A DNA stretch of 64,000 nt, taken from NCBI GenBank assembly GCA_031213475.1, contig JARUPZ010000007.1, positions 4,893,586 to 4,957,585 of the forward strand, given 5' to 3'. This document shows positions 1 to 14,400 of the stretch, piece after piece. The position numbers and the translations under genes are program-made. How positions within the stretch are numbered: position 1 is the first letter of the stretch; the number at the start of each line of letters is the position of its first letter. Origin of the DNA: Nereocystis luetkeana (taxonomy: Eukaryota > Sar > Phaeophyceae > Laminariales > Laminariaceae). The notes beneath the pieces are model-generated. The model had not been told where the DNA came from and did not search any database. It saw nothing but the letters and a program-made list of their open reading frames with translations.

Positions 1-1570
1 CGGGTGGAAATGCTGGAAACCAGTACTTATCTGAGGGAGTTGATACCGTATATGATCAGCATGAATCAATAAGGCGCAACTCATGAGTATACGTGCTGGT
101 ATGTCACCACATGTCAAACGCAGTTTTGATGGCGGGCGGGGTAACAATGCAGCCACACCTATTATCGTAAGGCTACATAGGTGAGCAACATTCGATGCGC
201 CTCGAGGCAACAGCAGTGGGCGGGATAATTGGCCCAGTAGTCGTGCTCTATCCGTCACAAGACCTGGCATTCCAACTTACTGGTGCACACCAGCCTCCGT
301 ATCTAGAGAAAGAGTCGCGTCGGCCTCGATCCTCCTACACCTATCTCTGTCACCCGAACCTCGCCCTTCGGACGCCACCAACGGCTACGGCCATCTACTT
401 CCCCCATTTCCCCCCCAGGGGTATATGCTTGGACTGCATGAGAAAACCCTCACTCCCCACTCTTGTGCGGAGAGTCGCCGAGCAAGCCCGTTTTACCCGG
501 TTCTCGTGCCCCCCTGTCGCGAAGGACAGCGGTCTGCCCGGCCGCCGCCACCCCCCTGGGAGGGAAAGTCAACCTCTTCTCCGCGACTACCGTCACCCGA
601 AAACCCCCAGGCGCCCGCCGCAGAGGACGACGACCTTTCGGAATCCCGGTGGCTTGAAGGCCGCCTGCTACGTGATTCGGGGGTTCAGCGGGTAGGGGGT
701 ACTTCCATTGTCAGAGCACCAAGGCGAAATCATGTCACAATTATTCCCTGAGTGGAGATTGGCCATTTGGCCGGCGGTGACGGTGGGCGGCTGCGGTGTT
801 CGCTGCTTGCCAGACATTCGGTTTGCAGCCGAACGCTTGAGGGGCATTCAACGAGCAATGCGTGGTTGTTCGAAGGCTGGACAACTTTAGGAATCCTTCG
901 TACTGCGGTAGTATTCAAAACGCCCAGATTTATCGATTCTATGGGCGTTTCACCGACGACGCCCGCCAATGCCGGGATGGTTAAACAAAATAACCGGGCG
1001 CACCTGCTTGAGTCAGACCCGTCCGCGGCGGAACCCCTGCTCTGTTGGGACCGGGGATGTGATTGACCCCCTTGCCCATGCGAAGCGTGTGTTGGCTGAA
1101 GCTGATACGGGCTAGTCATTCGCCCCTTGTGGTAAGGAGCACGCGGGATTAGGGTGCCGAGGACGGTGCAGTCGGTCACAGGACGTATTTAGGTCTCACG
1201 TCAATGGATAGTTTTTTTGTGTGCCTCATGCAGGAAGGGTACTGTATGCAGCAAAACCCTTGAGCGGTATTTGTCCCGCTCGTACGTACCACTGCCTAGA
1301 AATACAAGTATCGTTTGTGTTGAATTTTCATGTGCAAACGATTCTTAAATTCGGGCCAGCTGGTGTCCTCTTTGTATGGGGCATCATGTGCTACTGCAGA
1401 GGTCTTCCCCGTAAACTCACCAACCCTGAGCATCGCAAAAACCCGGCAAAGCAGGTCTTATGGGCGCGTCAAACGACTAACCTCCAGCACGAGACTCCCC
1501 CCCCCTACGTACGATGTGAAGAGCTGAGACCCTTCAGATGTACCTGAACCCCCTCCGTCCCTACCTCTCT
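1..1570. other. Region without a recognised gene
   Basis: Open frames of 60-166 codons exist on both strands, but none shows a family motif, and they overlap each other in different frames. The stretch from about 400 to 1100 is GC-rich and could be a degraded element or the 3' flank of a gene outside the window. I assign nothing here. Confidence 0.5.
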
Positions 1571-1845
1571 AATGCCTACACCGGAAATTAAATCAACGCA
1601 TTGAAGCTGTCATCCATATGCAAGCCCGCCTCAAAAGCGGTTCCTAGTAGGATGCAGCTCACCCTTCTTGCGACTCGCCAGACACCTCACGGCACTTCGC
1701 GCTAGGTGCAAGCAATGTCTGCCTGGTCGGTGAAAACCCGACATGCTCCGTCCCGGCATTGTGGGGATGCGAGGGTCTATGGTCATACGACTACGGCCAT
1801 TCATGAGATCGAGTCCATCTCTCCTATCGAGTACACCCCCCCCCC
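1571..1845 (+). repeat. Poly-C-tailed SINE-like repeat, 270-bp form (copy 1)
   Basis: This copy starts near the shared CACCGGAAAT segment and ends in GAGTACA plus a poly-C run. It has the same order of short hairpin-forming blocks as the copies near 11240, 52355 and 63342: CCGC..GCGG, GCGCTTCGCGC, TCGG..CCGA. A further tail-only module follows at 1856-1897 and ends in its own C run. Its apparent open frame is only a reading of the repeat. Confidence 0.85.
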
Positions 1846-1855
1846 GTCCCTACCT

Positions 1856-1897
1856 AGTCATACGACTAGGGGCATGCATGACATGAGTTTCCCCCCC
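1856..1897 (+). repeat. Poly-C repeat, tail module only
   Basis: This short piece matches the last 40 bases of the family (GTCATACGACTA..GCATGCATGACATGAGT) and ends in seven Cs. It sits directly after copy 1. Confidence 0.6.
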
Positions 1898-2486
1898 TAG
1901 TCACACCACGCCCTCGTACACTATCGCTCACCTGTGCCGGGCTGATAGGCGGTGTTAGTCCCTTGTAGCGATCTTCCCGGGTCGGTGAGCCTATGTCATC
2001 TCGGGCGTTGGCTACACTCCTATTTCTCGATTTTCCGGTTTCCCTTCCCGCAAACCCTTCCCAAGGTTTCTCGATGTCATTGAATATGCCTGCTGTATTC
2101 CAAGGACAGAGTCACCAGCGGGGAAAGAAAAGTGAGCAGGCATTCCTGTCGTCCGCTGAAAAAACGACGGATGCACTCATTCTGTGGAGGCTCAAGGTGC
2201 CGATTATCGCGTGTATTTTTACTGCACCCTGTACCTACGATCGGATGATCGATTGTATAGCCTGTTTTGCTTGCGGGGCATGCTGTGACTCCATACTTAT
2301 TTGTCACGACCAATGGAACAACATCGCGCTACGTGCACTCACAGGCACAGAGGTTGTATGCGAAACACAAAGGAGCAACATTTTGGAAACATACCATGCT
2401 TCCAACCTCCGTGCAGCACTGCCCGGAAAGTGGTGCGAAAAATATGCTTGGTAAATCCAACCAAGAATACCCCTTGTCCCCATCAG

Positions 2487-5400
2487 TTATCGCATAAACG
2501 TCTCCCCCTCACCGACGCCTCCTTCTCTAGGCCCGACCCCCTCCCCCGCACGGCGCGGTGGTCGATCCTCGTTGCCCCCTCCTCGGCCCCCAACGACGCT
2601 CCGTCTTCTCTTTCCGCCGCCTTCCTCACCCCCGCTGGCGGTGTCCCCCTTGCCCGGCCTACCCCCCACCGACGCCCTTCTACCGCTGCCGCCGCCTTCC
2701 ATCGCGCCCCCGCTTGCGCTGCCTCTAATTTCGGCGCCCCCATTTCTCCCTCCACCCCTCCTTCTCTCTCTTCTCGAGCTACCACCACCTCCACCGCTAA
2801 CCTGGCTGCTTGCATCGTCATCGATAACGCCTCCTCCGCCGGTCACAGCACCCACGGGACCCAAAAGAGGGAGCTTGCAAGGTTCACCGGCGTAGCTCGC
2901 TCGAGGCTTGATGCGCGGCAGCACCCACGTCTGCTCGTCTTCGTCGTACTCCCCTCTTTCCCAGATACGAGCTATCTCCTTCGACGGCAGTATCTGTCTA
3001 GCTACCTGATGGTCAAAGGGGGGGGAGGGGGGGGGGGGGGGTGTACTCGATAGGAGAGATGTACTCGATCTCATGCATGGCCGTAGTCGTATGACCATAG
3101 ACCCTCGCATCCCTACAATGCCGGGACGGAGCATGTCGGGTTTTCACCGACCAGGCAGACATTGCTTGCACCAAGCGCGAAGCGCCGTGAGGTCGAGGGC
3201 GAGTCGCATGAAGGGTGAGCTGTATCCTACTAAGAACCGCTTGTGAGGCGGACTTGCATATGGATGACAGCTCCAATGAGTTAATTCAATTTCCGGTGTA
3301 GGCAATTCCAGAGACAGCAACGGGAGTACTATGCAACTGCCTCTTGGGTGCATTACCTTGAACACGACGTGATACGATCATTCCCAATTGTGCGGAGTAA
3401 AAGTTTTCCACCTCGCACAAATTATCTAACTCGACAACCAGCTGTGGGCGACCGCCAAAAGAAAAAAGAAAAAAACGGTACCCTGGTTGTCTAGCTCACG
3501 TAGTGAGCGGCATGTTTTACAGTGTCGCTGCCAACCGACGCCAACCCAATCTATATAGGGGGGGGGGGGGGGCAATGGCAGGAGGAATACACACATCAAT
3601 TAATATTCGCGACCTTTCCAGACTACACAAAGCTTTCGCGGAGAATGGTTGGTACGCCAGAGGAAAGGAAGTGGGTTGGGGAAGCAGTTGCACACGGACG
3701 GGGGTGTCAGGGGTGACACGGTCCCTGAAGTCTCGGCAATTTACACGCCTTGTGGTGTGTCCTTTCCCGCGAACGCCACACGATACCGACGTAAAGACTC
3801 TTCGACTGATGATCGCAAACGGAGCAATGCAAATCGTACAAGCGAGGCGCGCGTACAGAGATCGAGCTCTTTTTGTTATAACTCCTGCACAAAAGCAATC
3901 GTACGACAGCACGTGCGGGGAAGGGAGAAAAAAAACCCCTTTCATTTCAGAAACAACGTATACCACGTATCCCTTCGTCGCTCCAGGAGTACCTACGCTA
4001 GTAGCTCTTTTAGGACCCCAGTCCCGTTTTGGGGACAAACTACTTAAAATTAGAGTGTTTTGTCCCCACATATGGGAGTGCGGTTCTAAAAGGGTTGAGA
4101 CCTCATGGAAGACAACTGCAGGAAGAAGTGGAAGGGCGCGCACCGCGGAAGGTGAGTCGTTCAGATTCTTCACTCACAGGTTTACTACACCACACCTGAT
4201 TTGTGTGACGGGTGAGACTCAACCGGGGCTGGCGCTACGGGTAGGAAAGGCTATCCTCTTTTTTTCACTGCTGCGTTTCCGCCACTCGGGCGAATGACTC
4301 TGTATCTCACTCTAAATCGTTTTTGATTCAAGTACATTTTTTTGGCCCAGAGAGAACAAACAATCCCATATGGCGGTGCGTACACACCGCGAAAAACAAA
4401 AATGCTTTCAAAAGAAGCTCTCACAAACTGCAAAAAAATAGGGTACGTATTATAGTCACGTGGCCGAGTGGCTGTGAGCGGCTGAAAAACGGTGTCCTAA
4501 ACGTGACGCCCCGTCCTCTACCGTGGAAGAAATACAAGCGAACCAGAGGCATCTTCATACCTATCAACGCCTACGAAAGAGAGAAAAAAAAACGTTGAAA
4601 CGGGTAGACAGATACGACAACAACAACGTGCCGAACAAAGACATCTCTCGCAGGGAGTGTATACAGGAACCGGCGTTTGTTTTGTAGTCACAAGGGCTGT
4701 AATTCTCGGGCCTGTGGCGAAAGGTGTGTGTCGGGGTCATTCCGTTCTATCGTCAATACGAACAAAGGTCCTGAGCCAGTTGTACGATAGCTTAGACACA
4801 CCTGTTCCCACAGCTGTAGCTCTTTGTTCTGATTCCGAATGGAGTCCAGCAGCTCCTCCCGCTCTGCTTCGTGCTCCATCGCGAGGTCGTCAATTTCCTC
4901 GCGTGCCGCCTCCTACACGTGCACAAGGGGATATAGAGTTGAAGGTAAGCCCACTCACCCTTATGAATATCTTACCCGTTTGTCTACGGTTGAGAATACC
5001 ACCCCATGACACACCCACGTAGTATTGTCCCTTGAATAAACCAATTACAAAAACTATTACACCCCCATTGTACGGTACAAGCATAACATTATTCGAGGGC
5101 GAAATAAAAAACGATCACATTGCTTTTGCTTTTTTGTGTGTTCGCCTTTTCCAGGAACGCACGTAGACACAACGGGCACATGACAGCATGGAAGTGCCGT
5201 TCGTGGGCATGACGGTTAGCGACTCTCGGTCGGAAGGAAGGAAGGAAGGAAGGAAGGCATGAAGGAAGGAAGGGAGAGAGGGAGAGAGGAACGAAGGGAG
5301 GAACGAAGGAAGGAAGGAAGGGCGCGAAGCATGTGAGGGGGGGCGTTAAAACCCCTGCGCACCAGCTTTTTTTCCAGCCTCTTGCGGGACTTGTTAAGCC

Positions 5401-8400
5401 TTCGTTCTTTTTCCTCCGCTTGGCCCACCATATCTGCCATCTCCTTCTCCACCTGAGCATTGGGAGGTATGGGGTGTCGGTTGGTTGATACGCGCGTACG
5501 TCTGGCTCCGGAAAGTGCAGTCGCTTCTGCAGTAATATTTCCTCGTTGTTGCAACAAAAATCGCTAATTGCAGGTCAACGTGGACGAGACCTCGTGATGG
5601 AACCAGAAACAGACACGGTTTTTTAATAGAAACTCGAGATGTGATCACTAATGGGCTTAGAACGCACACGAAAAAACGGCGATGTTTTGTTAATCGTTGT
5701 GTCGATATGTGTCGTGAAGGGTTAGGGTTCCAAAGCAGAAAATAGCGCACCGGATGAGGAAAAAGCTTGCACCCAGGTGGCGAAGGAAAAATCTCAGGTG
5801 GGGGCGTTCATACGTAACTCCATGGGTGGAATACCAGCAAAATACCCATAAACTCTTACTATCACGGCGGGCCATACTAAGTAGGACCTACGGTCCACAC
5901 AAAGACCTATACCATGGTATATATTATCTATTTTTACTAACAATTTTGGTCCTATTTACTATGGTCCCCCGTATTTTTTTCAATAATTACAACACAACCA
6001 ACACAGAATGTCAAGATCTCACTCGAAACACACTGCTTATACAGATAAACTTCGTTTGACAAGACTAACCTCGCCAACACGAAAAACAAAAGCCGCACAG
6101 TCCAACACGTTCTACCACTTGTCCATACTTTCTCTCGGTGGCCATTGCACTCGCACATTGAGAGTCTGCGCGTTTTCCAATCAACCCTGCTAGGGTTCGA
6201 GGGCGGCGATCTACGATGAACAGGTTAAAAGTCAAAACGAAAACCTTCGCTATCTGCGTCGCCCCACCCAACCCCGAATACGCGTACCTCCGCTTTCTCC
6301 TCCAAGGCACGCACCCGCTCCAGCTCGAGCTGAGTTTCCTTCCTGCGCTTCTGCCTCAATTTGGCCTGAAAATAGTCAGACCGGGATCGTTAGAAGGAAC
6401 GGGGGCGTGATGTGACGACGGGAGTATGAGCCGATTCAACCGCCGGATGGATGCCTTCTTGCTAGAACGTTTTATCGGGGTCAAACGAGAGATGGCGTAA
6501 AGTATACCAGGTAGAGTGTTTTTCACCTCCGCCACCGTTCCTCTTATTGTGTACCATTTGTTACATTATCTATGACGCTGAATGACCTGCAAGAGGAAGG
6601 CAACGTTAGCGGTGCTTTACTCGCCATATATATACGCGTAGTGCTTGCCTGCATCCGAAAGTACCCACCTACCTGTGGATTACGTCACTGGACAACCATA
6701 ATACTGTCGACCAATCAGAAAACATCATTCAGGAGCTTGACCGATAGGAAAAACGCTGCAGGCAAGCGATGTCTCTCTCACTATTAATACCTGGTAGTAT
6801 ACACGTGGCTGGTAGATGAACCCACTCAGTCAGCGTTAGGCGGTGCGTTTTTTGTTGGACAATAAAACTTGCCTGCATGCGTCGATGTTCCGCATTTCTT
6901 CGGGCGATAATAACTTCTGGGTCGTCGATCCCCGGCGGAGTCGCCGGTGACGTTACCCCTCCCTTCTCGGTGCCTTCGTTTGGCTTCGAAGCACCCCCTG
7001 CCGCCATCGATCTTCTCCTCACTTGGCGTCGGTCCTCGCTCGAGGAGGACAGACCGATCACCTGATCATACATCCGACCAGCGCTAATTTACTTCAGGCC
7101 GAAATCAGAATATGCGGGGACGGACACAACATAATGAAGAAGCAAGGGTGCACTACTCCTTTTGACGAAGCTGCTGGGGAAGTATAGTTAAGGCCAGCGA
7201 GACACAGAGTTCAGTCTGGCGTGATGCCTTTGAGTAGAGCAGAGGGCGGGTGGACGGGGGCCAGCACTGACTGAGTGGTCTAGTAGGTTATCCCTTCTGG
7301 CCAATACATACACGTGTTTGTTTGTTTTTTATCATGAGTTTAAGCGTTCAATCCGACCAATCCGTGATGTACGTGAGTTCGATTTTCAGCTATCATCAAC
7401 TTTTCCAGGCGAGAAAATGGCGAAGGTGGGTACATCTACTCTGACCAGTAGCGCGTAGCGAGGGTTTCGCCCCGGAGACGATAGTATGTTGCACCACAAT
7501 TCACAAGAGCGCGCAGGGGGGGGGGGGGTGGAGTACTTTACCTTGGTTTGCAGTGCATCGAGCTTTTTAGCCATTTCCTCTCTGGCCTGCCTTTCCACGT
7601 CTGCCCGAATAACGGATGTCTCCAACTCCTAACAAGCGACGTGCGTGCGAGTAGAGCAGGTATTAAAAGTGGGTGAAAACGGCATCTGCACGTACACGAC
7701 CGTGAACTTCAAACTATTTCACCAGCTTACTGGGTGATAGGACAAGTCAAACGATTTACACTGCGCATATTGTCACACAAACCGCATCATTACGACTTTC
7801 AAGATTGATTGGATCGACGCACGAGAAACATACTAAAAAATAGTTGCGATTCCGCTACCTCATTGACGCCAGATCTCCGTACGAATGTTGCCGGGGGGTT
7901 TCCCTGACAAATGTAATAGGTGTCCTTGTGTCATGGCACCGTTTCCGACGGTACTATCGATGCTTCTATGCTTCTACCATGCCACTGTGTCCGGGAATGG
8001 CAACTTTGTGTGGATATGTAAGAACCGTTTGGACATTAAATAAACACCACTACGATCCTTACATTTACGGAAATAGTGCATTTGAGTGGGGGTAGACATG
8101 CAGGCAAAGCCTGGGCGTACGAATAGTCCCCGTCACCAACCTGCCCGAGACGATTGCGCTGCTCCTCCACCGCTCTGCTGTAGTTTTCCAGGGCTTGCCT
8201 CTTGCCCGCCATCTGCTGCGACTCCACCTCCACCTCTACCTCCACTTCCTTCACTACCACCTGCGCACCGAAAAGGACCGTACAACACTGTTCACTCGCT
8301 GCCTTTTCGTCCGAGGGCACTCGAAAGCGCCAGGTGGGTGGGGATGGATCGTTATATACTCTTCTCGTGTTTAGTTTAGTTTCATCCCATTTATCGTCTT

Positions 8401-11400
8401 CGCCCTTCCATTTCTCTCTCCCTTCTACCATAGTCGTGACTCAGATCCGGGGTCGCATAGCAGGCTCTCCGGCCCCCTCTCCACGCCACTTCGGTTTGTG
8501 CTTGTTTTTATGTCGCGAGAAGAATTCAGCCCTTCTTCCCCCAGTCGACACGCGTCGAATGACTCATTTGCTCATACGCTCTGCTCGTACATGCGTGTCA
8601 CGTGGTCGCCTGTTCTGCCGTTGCTGCCCTGATGAGTACGTTATTATGTACTCTACTCGTACATGTGTGGCATGTTCTTGACTCTTCTGCCACGCCGCCT
8701 TGCTTGCGTACGTACCTTCTCCTCAACCACCACCCTCTCCACGATTTTTTCCCGGACTTCCGCGACAGGTGGCGCCGCCAAACTCTCCATGTGGCTTCCC
8801 TTCATTTCCTCCTGCCGCTCCCCCTCGGGGCTCTCGTGACTGCGCCGGAGGTCTCCGTCCGCGATAGCCCCTTCGCTTCCCCCCGCGGAGTCTTCTTGCC
8901 CCTCCCCTACTACGGGGCTATCCGCTCCAACGCCTTCTTCCCCAAGGCCTACCGCTTCGCGGACACTCATCGTGGTAGCCTGCATGGCCGCCCTATCAAC
9001 AGTGAGCGGGGTGCCGCTTTGATTATTTCGCTCGTCTGTTGCTGCGGTTGGCACAGCGGCAGAAGAGGACGACACACACAGTAGTCGAAGTTAATAAAGA
9101 GCAGGGAGGGGGGGGGGTCGGCGTCGTTGAAGGAGATGGTGAACTTATTTCGGCACCCCCGACTACTACAAGATGTGCTTCTTTTCTTCGGAGACGAGCC
9201 TACCAGGGAAAGGGGTTTGGTTATGTTTTTCCTTGCGGCGTTGAGTGGTCTGCTGACGCCAGAAGTACAATAGTCGCACAGTTCAATCTTGGACGTGAAC
9301 ATCGTTGGAGACGATGGTAAACGCGTCGGTGCCCACTACTACATTACTGCACGATGTGCTAGCCTACCTGACAAGAACTCAGGAGCGTTTTCTTTTGCGA
9401 TAGTAAGTGCTCTGCTGAGGCCGGCGCCACCACTGGAATCACTCGCTTCCAAGGATGCCTTCGCCAATTGCTGTCTTAGCATCTCTATCTCTTCCTGTTC
9501 GAGAACGAGATCGATACAGGCGGTACAAACAGGAAAAAATGAACGCGAAGCAGAACGAGGGCAGGGGCTACAAGTCTTCTGCCGATCATAGTGAGCTGTT
9601 GATACAGCGCAATTCAATTTGTTGGGCGGACGCAGGTCGTTTTGAGAGGAAGGCACGTGGAAAGCATTTTTTTTCCCCATACACACAGGCGGGGAGTAGG
9701 CAAGAAAGAGATCAGGCCTGCATGTAGAAAAAATACACTCAAATAAAACTCCGTTTACACTATAAAACCGTGTCGCACGTCTCGCCGAGCAGGGTCGTCG
9801 GTAGACTTCACGTATGAGCATGGCGGGGGAACCTGATGTAACCGTACCTTGTATTGTCGGAGCATGGTGTCCTTGGGGTCTTCGTTGATCTTCGGCTTGT
9901 TTTTTATATTCTTGGCGCGGTTAGCGTACCTGTCGGCGGGTGGTTATATGGTTGAGGTGGTTGAGAAAGGTTGTCTGGAGTAAAAAGGCTGCCTACGCTG
10001 GGCTGGGAACGTGGGTTTTATCATGTTATGAAAAGGGATAGCCCGTTCTCCCACCCCATGCGAAGTGAGTGCATCGCCAACATTGATGCTGGTGCAGACG
10101 TATCGCTCGAAAAATCGAGCACCGTTTTTCTTGCTAGCGGAAAACGTTCTTGCCTGAGTGTGGACAAAGTTTCCTCGTAATTGTAGTCGGCAGGGGAGAT
10201 GGCGGCCACCATCAGAGTCTTGGTGTTGCCGCCCAGGCTGCGACAGGTTCAACAAGCAGCGCCCGCACGAGAAAAGGTAAAAAATATGCTATTTGGAAAT
10301 CGAAAGTTGCCGAAGCGTATGCGTCTTTCTAGCGCTGTCCTCGAACGCGTCAACAGTTCAACACGAAAACTTAGCTTCGTTACGTAATTATCAACAGTCA
10401 ATAGAGCCTGCATGTTCTTAGTGACATACTGGGTCCAATATCTAGCATATATGGCCTCCCAACCTTTAGCACAATGCTTCGGCAAGGCTCAAGGACGCTA
10501 ACTATACGCGATTCTGTGAGAGGAAAAGTTATGGGTGCCTAGTTATTGAGGTCCACTTCCCGTGCGCCTTCGCTCATCTTGCAAACGATGACTCATGCAA
10601 AGCGTACTTGCGATATTTGCAGCTTCTTCACCCAGAAAAAAAAACACCACATTCGTTGTGCTGTACTAGTCGTAAGATCTTAAATCACAAAGCAGGACTG
10701 AGCTTTTTTACACACCTGTCCTGCAGTAGCCGCGTGAGCTTCGAGTCCCTGTAGGGTATGTGCTTCCCCTTGCCGTCGACTAGTGCCGATATCACGTTGC
10801 CGAGCGCGGAAAGCGAGAGGTTAATCTTGCAACCTTCCTTTAATCGGTCCCCGGTTGCACCCGTCTTGCTCGCGCGCTCCGACCCCGCGAGGTCCACCAG
10901 ATTCAGCTGTGAAGCGTGGGAGGAGGGCGCATCAAATAGGTATTTTAGAATGATTCTGACGTTATGCCCCCCCCCCCCCTCCCCCTATTTTTTATAGGTT
11001 GGGTTGGCGTCGGTTGGCAACGACACTGTACAACATGCCGCTCACTACGTGAGCTAGACAACCAGGGTACCGTGTTTTTTTTTTGGCGGTCGCCCACAGC
11101 TGGTTGTCGAGTTAGATAATTTGTGCGAGGTAAAGAACCTTTACTCCGCACAATTGGGAATGATCGTATCACGCAGTGTTCAAGGTAAGGCACCCAAGAG
11201 GCAGTTACATAGTACTCCCATTGCTGTATCTGGAAATGCCTACACCGGAAATTAAATCAACGCATTGAAGCTGTCGTCCATATGCAAGTCCGCCTCAAAA
11301 GCGGTTCCTAGTAGGATGCAGCTCACCCTTCATGCGACTCGCCAGACACCTCACGGCGCTTCGCGCTTGGTGCAAGCAATGTCTGCCTGGTCGGTGAAAA

Positions 11401-14400
11401 CCCGACATACTCCGTCCCGGCATTGTGGGGATGCGAGGGTCTATGGTCATACGACTACGTCCATGCACGAGATCGAGTACATCTCTCCTATCGAGTACAC
11501 CCCCCCCCCCCCCCCCCGCCAAACGGTGCTCCGTCTCGAAAGGGATGCGTGGTCAATGGTCAAATGACTAAGGCAAGCAATAAATGAGTACGCCCCCCCC
11601 CGCCCCCCTCCCCTCGTTGCTACGACGAAAATAGTGGCCGCTCGCTCTATTGTTTCGTTGCGGCCAAATTCCACAGACAGCAGGTGGCTAAGGCAGTGCA
11701 TAACATGAGGACACCCCCCCCCCCCCCCCCCCCCCCCGTTACCACAACAAAGTTGGTGGTCATCCGCTCCATTGTTTCGTTGCGGCTAATTATCCTCAAA
11801 CATTGGTTAAGCCTTGTTTTTCTCACACGGGTTGACCCTGTTGGGACTGCAGTCCCATTTGGGGGACAATTTACGTAGAATTTGACTGCTTTGTCCCCAA
11901 AACGGGACTGCAGTCCTAAAGGGGTTGAATGAATACAATATTGTTAAGCTGCGACGTACATATGGTGAATTCGTTTTTGGCTTGACTTACCTTTCCTACT
12001 CGGATGTGATCCTTTCCGGCCTCGTCCACGTGGTTAATCTCGATGACGATGGTAAATATGGAATGGGAGCGCGAAGACGTTTCGTTCATCGCCGTGGCGC
12101 CAACGGTACGCATTTTGTGCCCCTGCTCCATGAGACGGTTGATGCCCTCCTGATCGCCGACGACTGCCTGAGTCAGGTCCTGGACAAGACGACGGGTGAC
12201 GAGAGAGAAAAGCTCTGCACTGAGGCTGAGAGGAGGGCTGGATTAGTGGAATAACCACGCACGCCTTTTGGTGATTGGTTGCCGATCATGCACATGCCCT
12301 CAGAGGCGTGATTTGAGTGCACCGTCTGGAATCTGATCGTTCACCACGAGCTCCGTGCCCGCTGTGACGGGATGCATTCTGTTTGTGGAAGGAAGGGGGA
12401 TCCTGACGATCTTGGTTTTGAGGAGAGCGGTCATGCGAAAAAAGCCTGTGACATCGGCATTACATCATGTCCAAGCCTCAGAGCATAACGCCCCCTCGGG
12501 TATCGCACTGTTAACTTGCATGAAGTACGTACAATAGCAAATACGGTGCCGAGGAATTTGCTGCTTCTTCAGCGCCTAAGTCGGACCCGGTAGAAGATAT
12601 TAGTGGAACTACAGTAGACCTAGGACAACAAGTACAGCTACTGAACAACTAGCGCTAGTTCTCCTTGCAGCTGTGAACATTCTCGGATACTCCCGGTACG
12701 CAGCGTAGACGTTGAATACCTTGATGTATACCCCCTTGTTGGGATCTTCCTTCAGCTCGAGCTTTTCCTTTTTCTCCCCACCACTCGCGAGGAGATCTCG
12801 AACTTCTTCGTTGTAAATCTACCGGGCAGGACACCGGCGTGTGTAAGGAATGGCGAATCAGTTGCATGTGGTGTGCGAGTGAGAGTGCACTAACTCCGCG
12901 ATCTCTCTTACACAACTCACGCGCTGCAGAAGTCCGGCGTGCGCCATCTGGGCAAAACGAAGGTCTCCTCTGGCATATAAGTACTAAAATAACTCCTTTT
13001 TTGTAGCTCGTACCCTGACGACTCGCCAACTACGACTTCCACCTGCTAAACACCGGCTCTGTAACGCGGCGCAAAAACGCTCGGAATACCCTTGCCGAGG
13101 TTGGCTGTCGTCACCGTATGCAACTATGAACCTTTTTGGGATCCCGATTCTACGACCAAAACAGTTTTTTTTTTTGTTAACTACACCTACGAAAAAAAAA
13201 CGTGAGCGCGCAGCCGTGCAAGCAGTTCACAAGCCGGACCAGATCATCTACAGGTCATCTACAGATCATCATCTAGATCTTTCAGGGAAGATATTTATAT
13301 ATGCCTGATCTCTATGATTTGTATGATCTGTATGGTCTAGCTCATGTTGCCCGGATGGGTCCCATATAACCTGCATTATCTACAGGAGGAGTAGCACATG
13401 CCCCCCGGGTCGGACATGTAGTTATACAGATCCTGCACAGCATATCATATCGGCAGGTTTAGGATCCAGAGGATCTCTGCACCATGACCTGTTCGATGAT
13501 GTGTGAGGTATTCGCATGCGCACGCGTAGTCGTACACCTCCTTGCAATGCTGTTGTTGTTCGGCCACTAGACGAGGCCATCAGCCAAACTAGCAGTGGCC
13601 CTCGGGAGGCTGTAGTCGTCGTTTCTCGTCGTCACTTTTCCTCTCTTATTTATTGGCTTTAAGGTACTGTGAGATCATGCATACCCCTGACACTACCATG
13701 TTATCCCCTACTCAACCATGCCAGAAGACACTGCCTCACAATTTCCGGCTCATCCATTCTTACCTCCAGGTAGCAGCAGCGGACTAGGAAAGCGGTGTTG
13801 ACGCTCCCCTTGATGTTCTCAAAAATGTGGTCGAAGGAGTGGGGGATCACCCCCCGTAACTCCGGCGGGTCGCTGTAACCCTGCATAGTGTGGGTCTTGC
13901 CACATCCGGTCTACGAGAGCATACAGCGGTTGTTCGCGGGCGTCAATCCAAGAGGACAAACCGAAAAAAGACCCATGTGAGTGGGGGAGCGAGAGCTACG
14001 AGGAGCGCACCTCGGGGTAGATATGTCACATATATACATGTGGCTTGTGGGGTTGAGGTGTGACCCTGCGCATTTCCGCTCGGCAGAATGCCAGCTAACC
14101 ACACCACACGTGATCGGCGATGATCATTGTACATAATGTGCTGGTAACCGGCAAGGCAAGCAACACAGACACAAGAGGCACACGCAGAGATGGCCCACAA
14201 CACCTTGGTACATGCGTACTGGCATGTATCGTAGTTCCTATATTTCGCTACGAGTCGTAGTGATGGACGCTGCTGCGCCGATTGTCGCCAAACAAGAAAG
14301 GGGACATATTGCCAGGTCAACACGGAGTAGAACCACAAAATATCACCCTACGTGAGCCAAAGGTGTACCACCTAAAACTATATACATGGACTCACTTGGC

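Noticed and set aside
195-751. Overlapping frames of 108-166 codons near the left edge
   Set aside because: Different overlapping frames, no homology, no splice-site support.
1706-1900. Recurring 60-130-codon frames containing a [11 protein letters not shown]-like string (1706, 3013, 11265, 33512, 52381)
   Set aside because: They are translations of the poly-C repeat in whichever frame is open; the frame is not conserved between copies.
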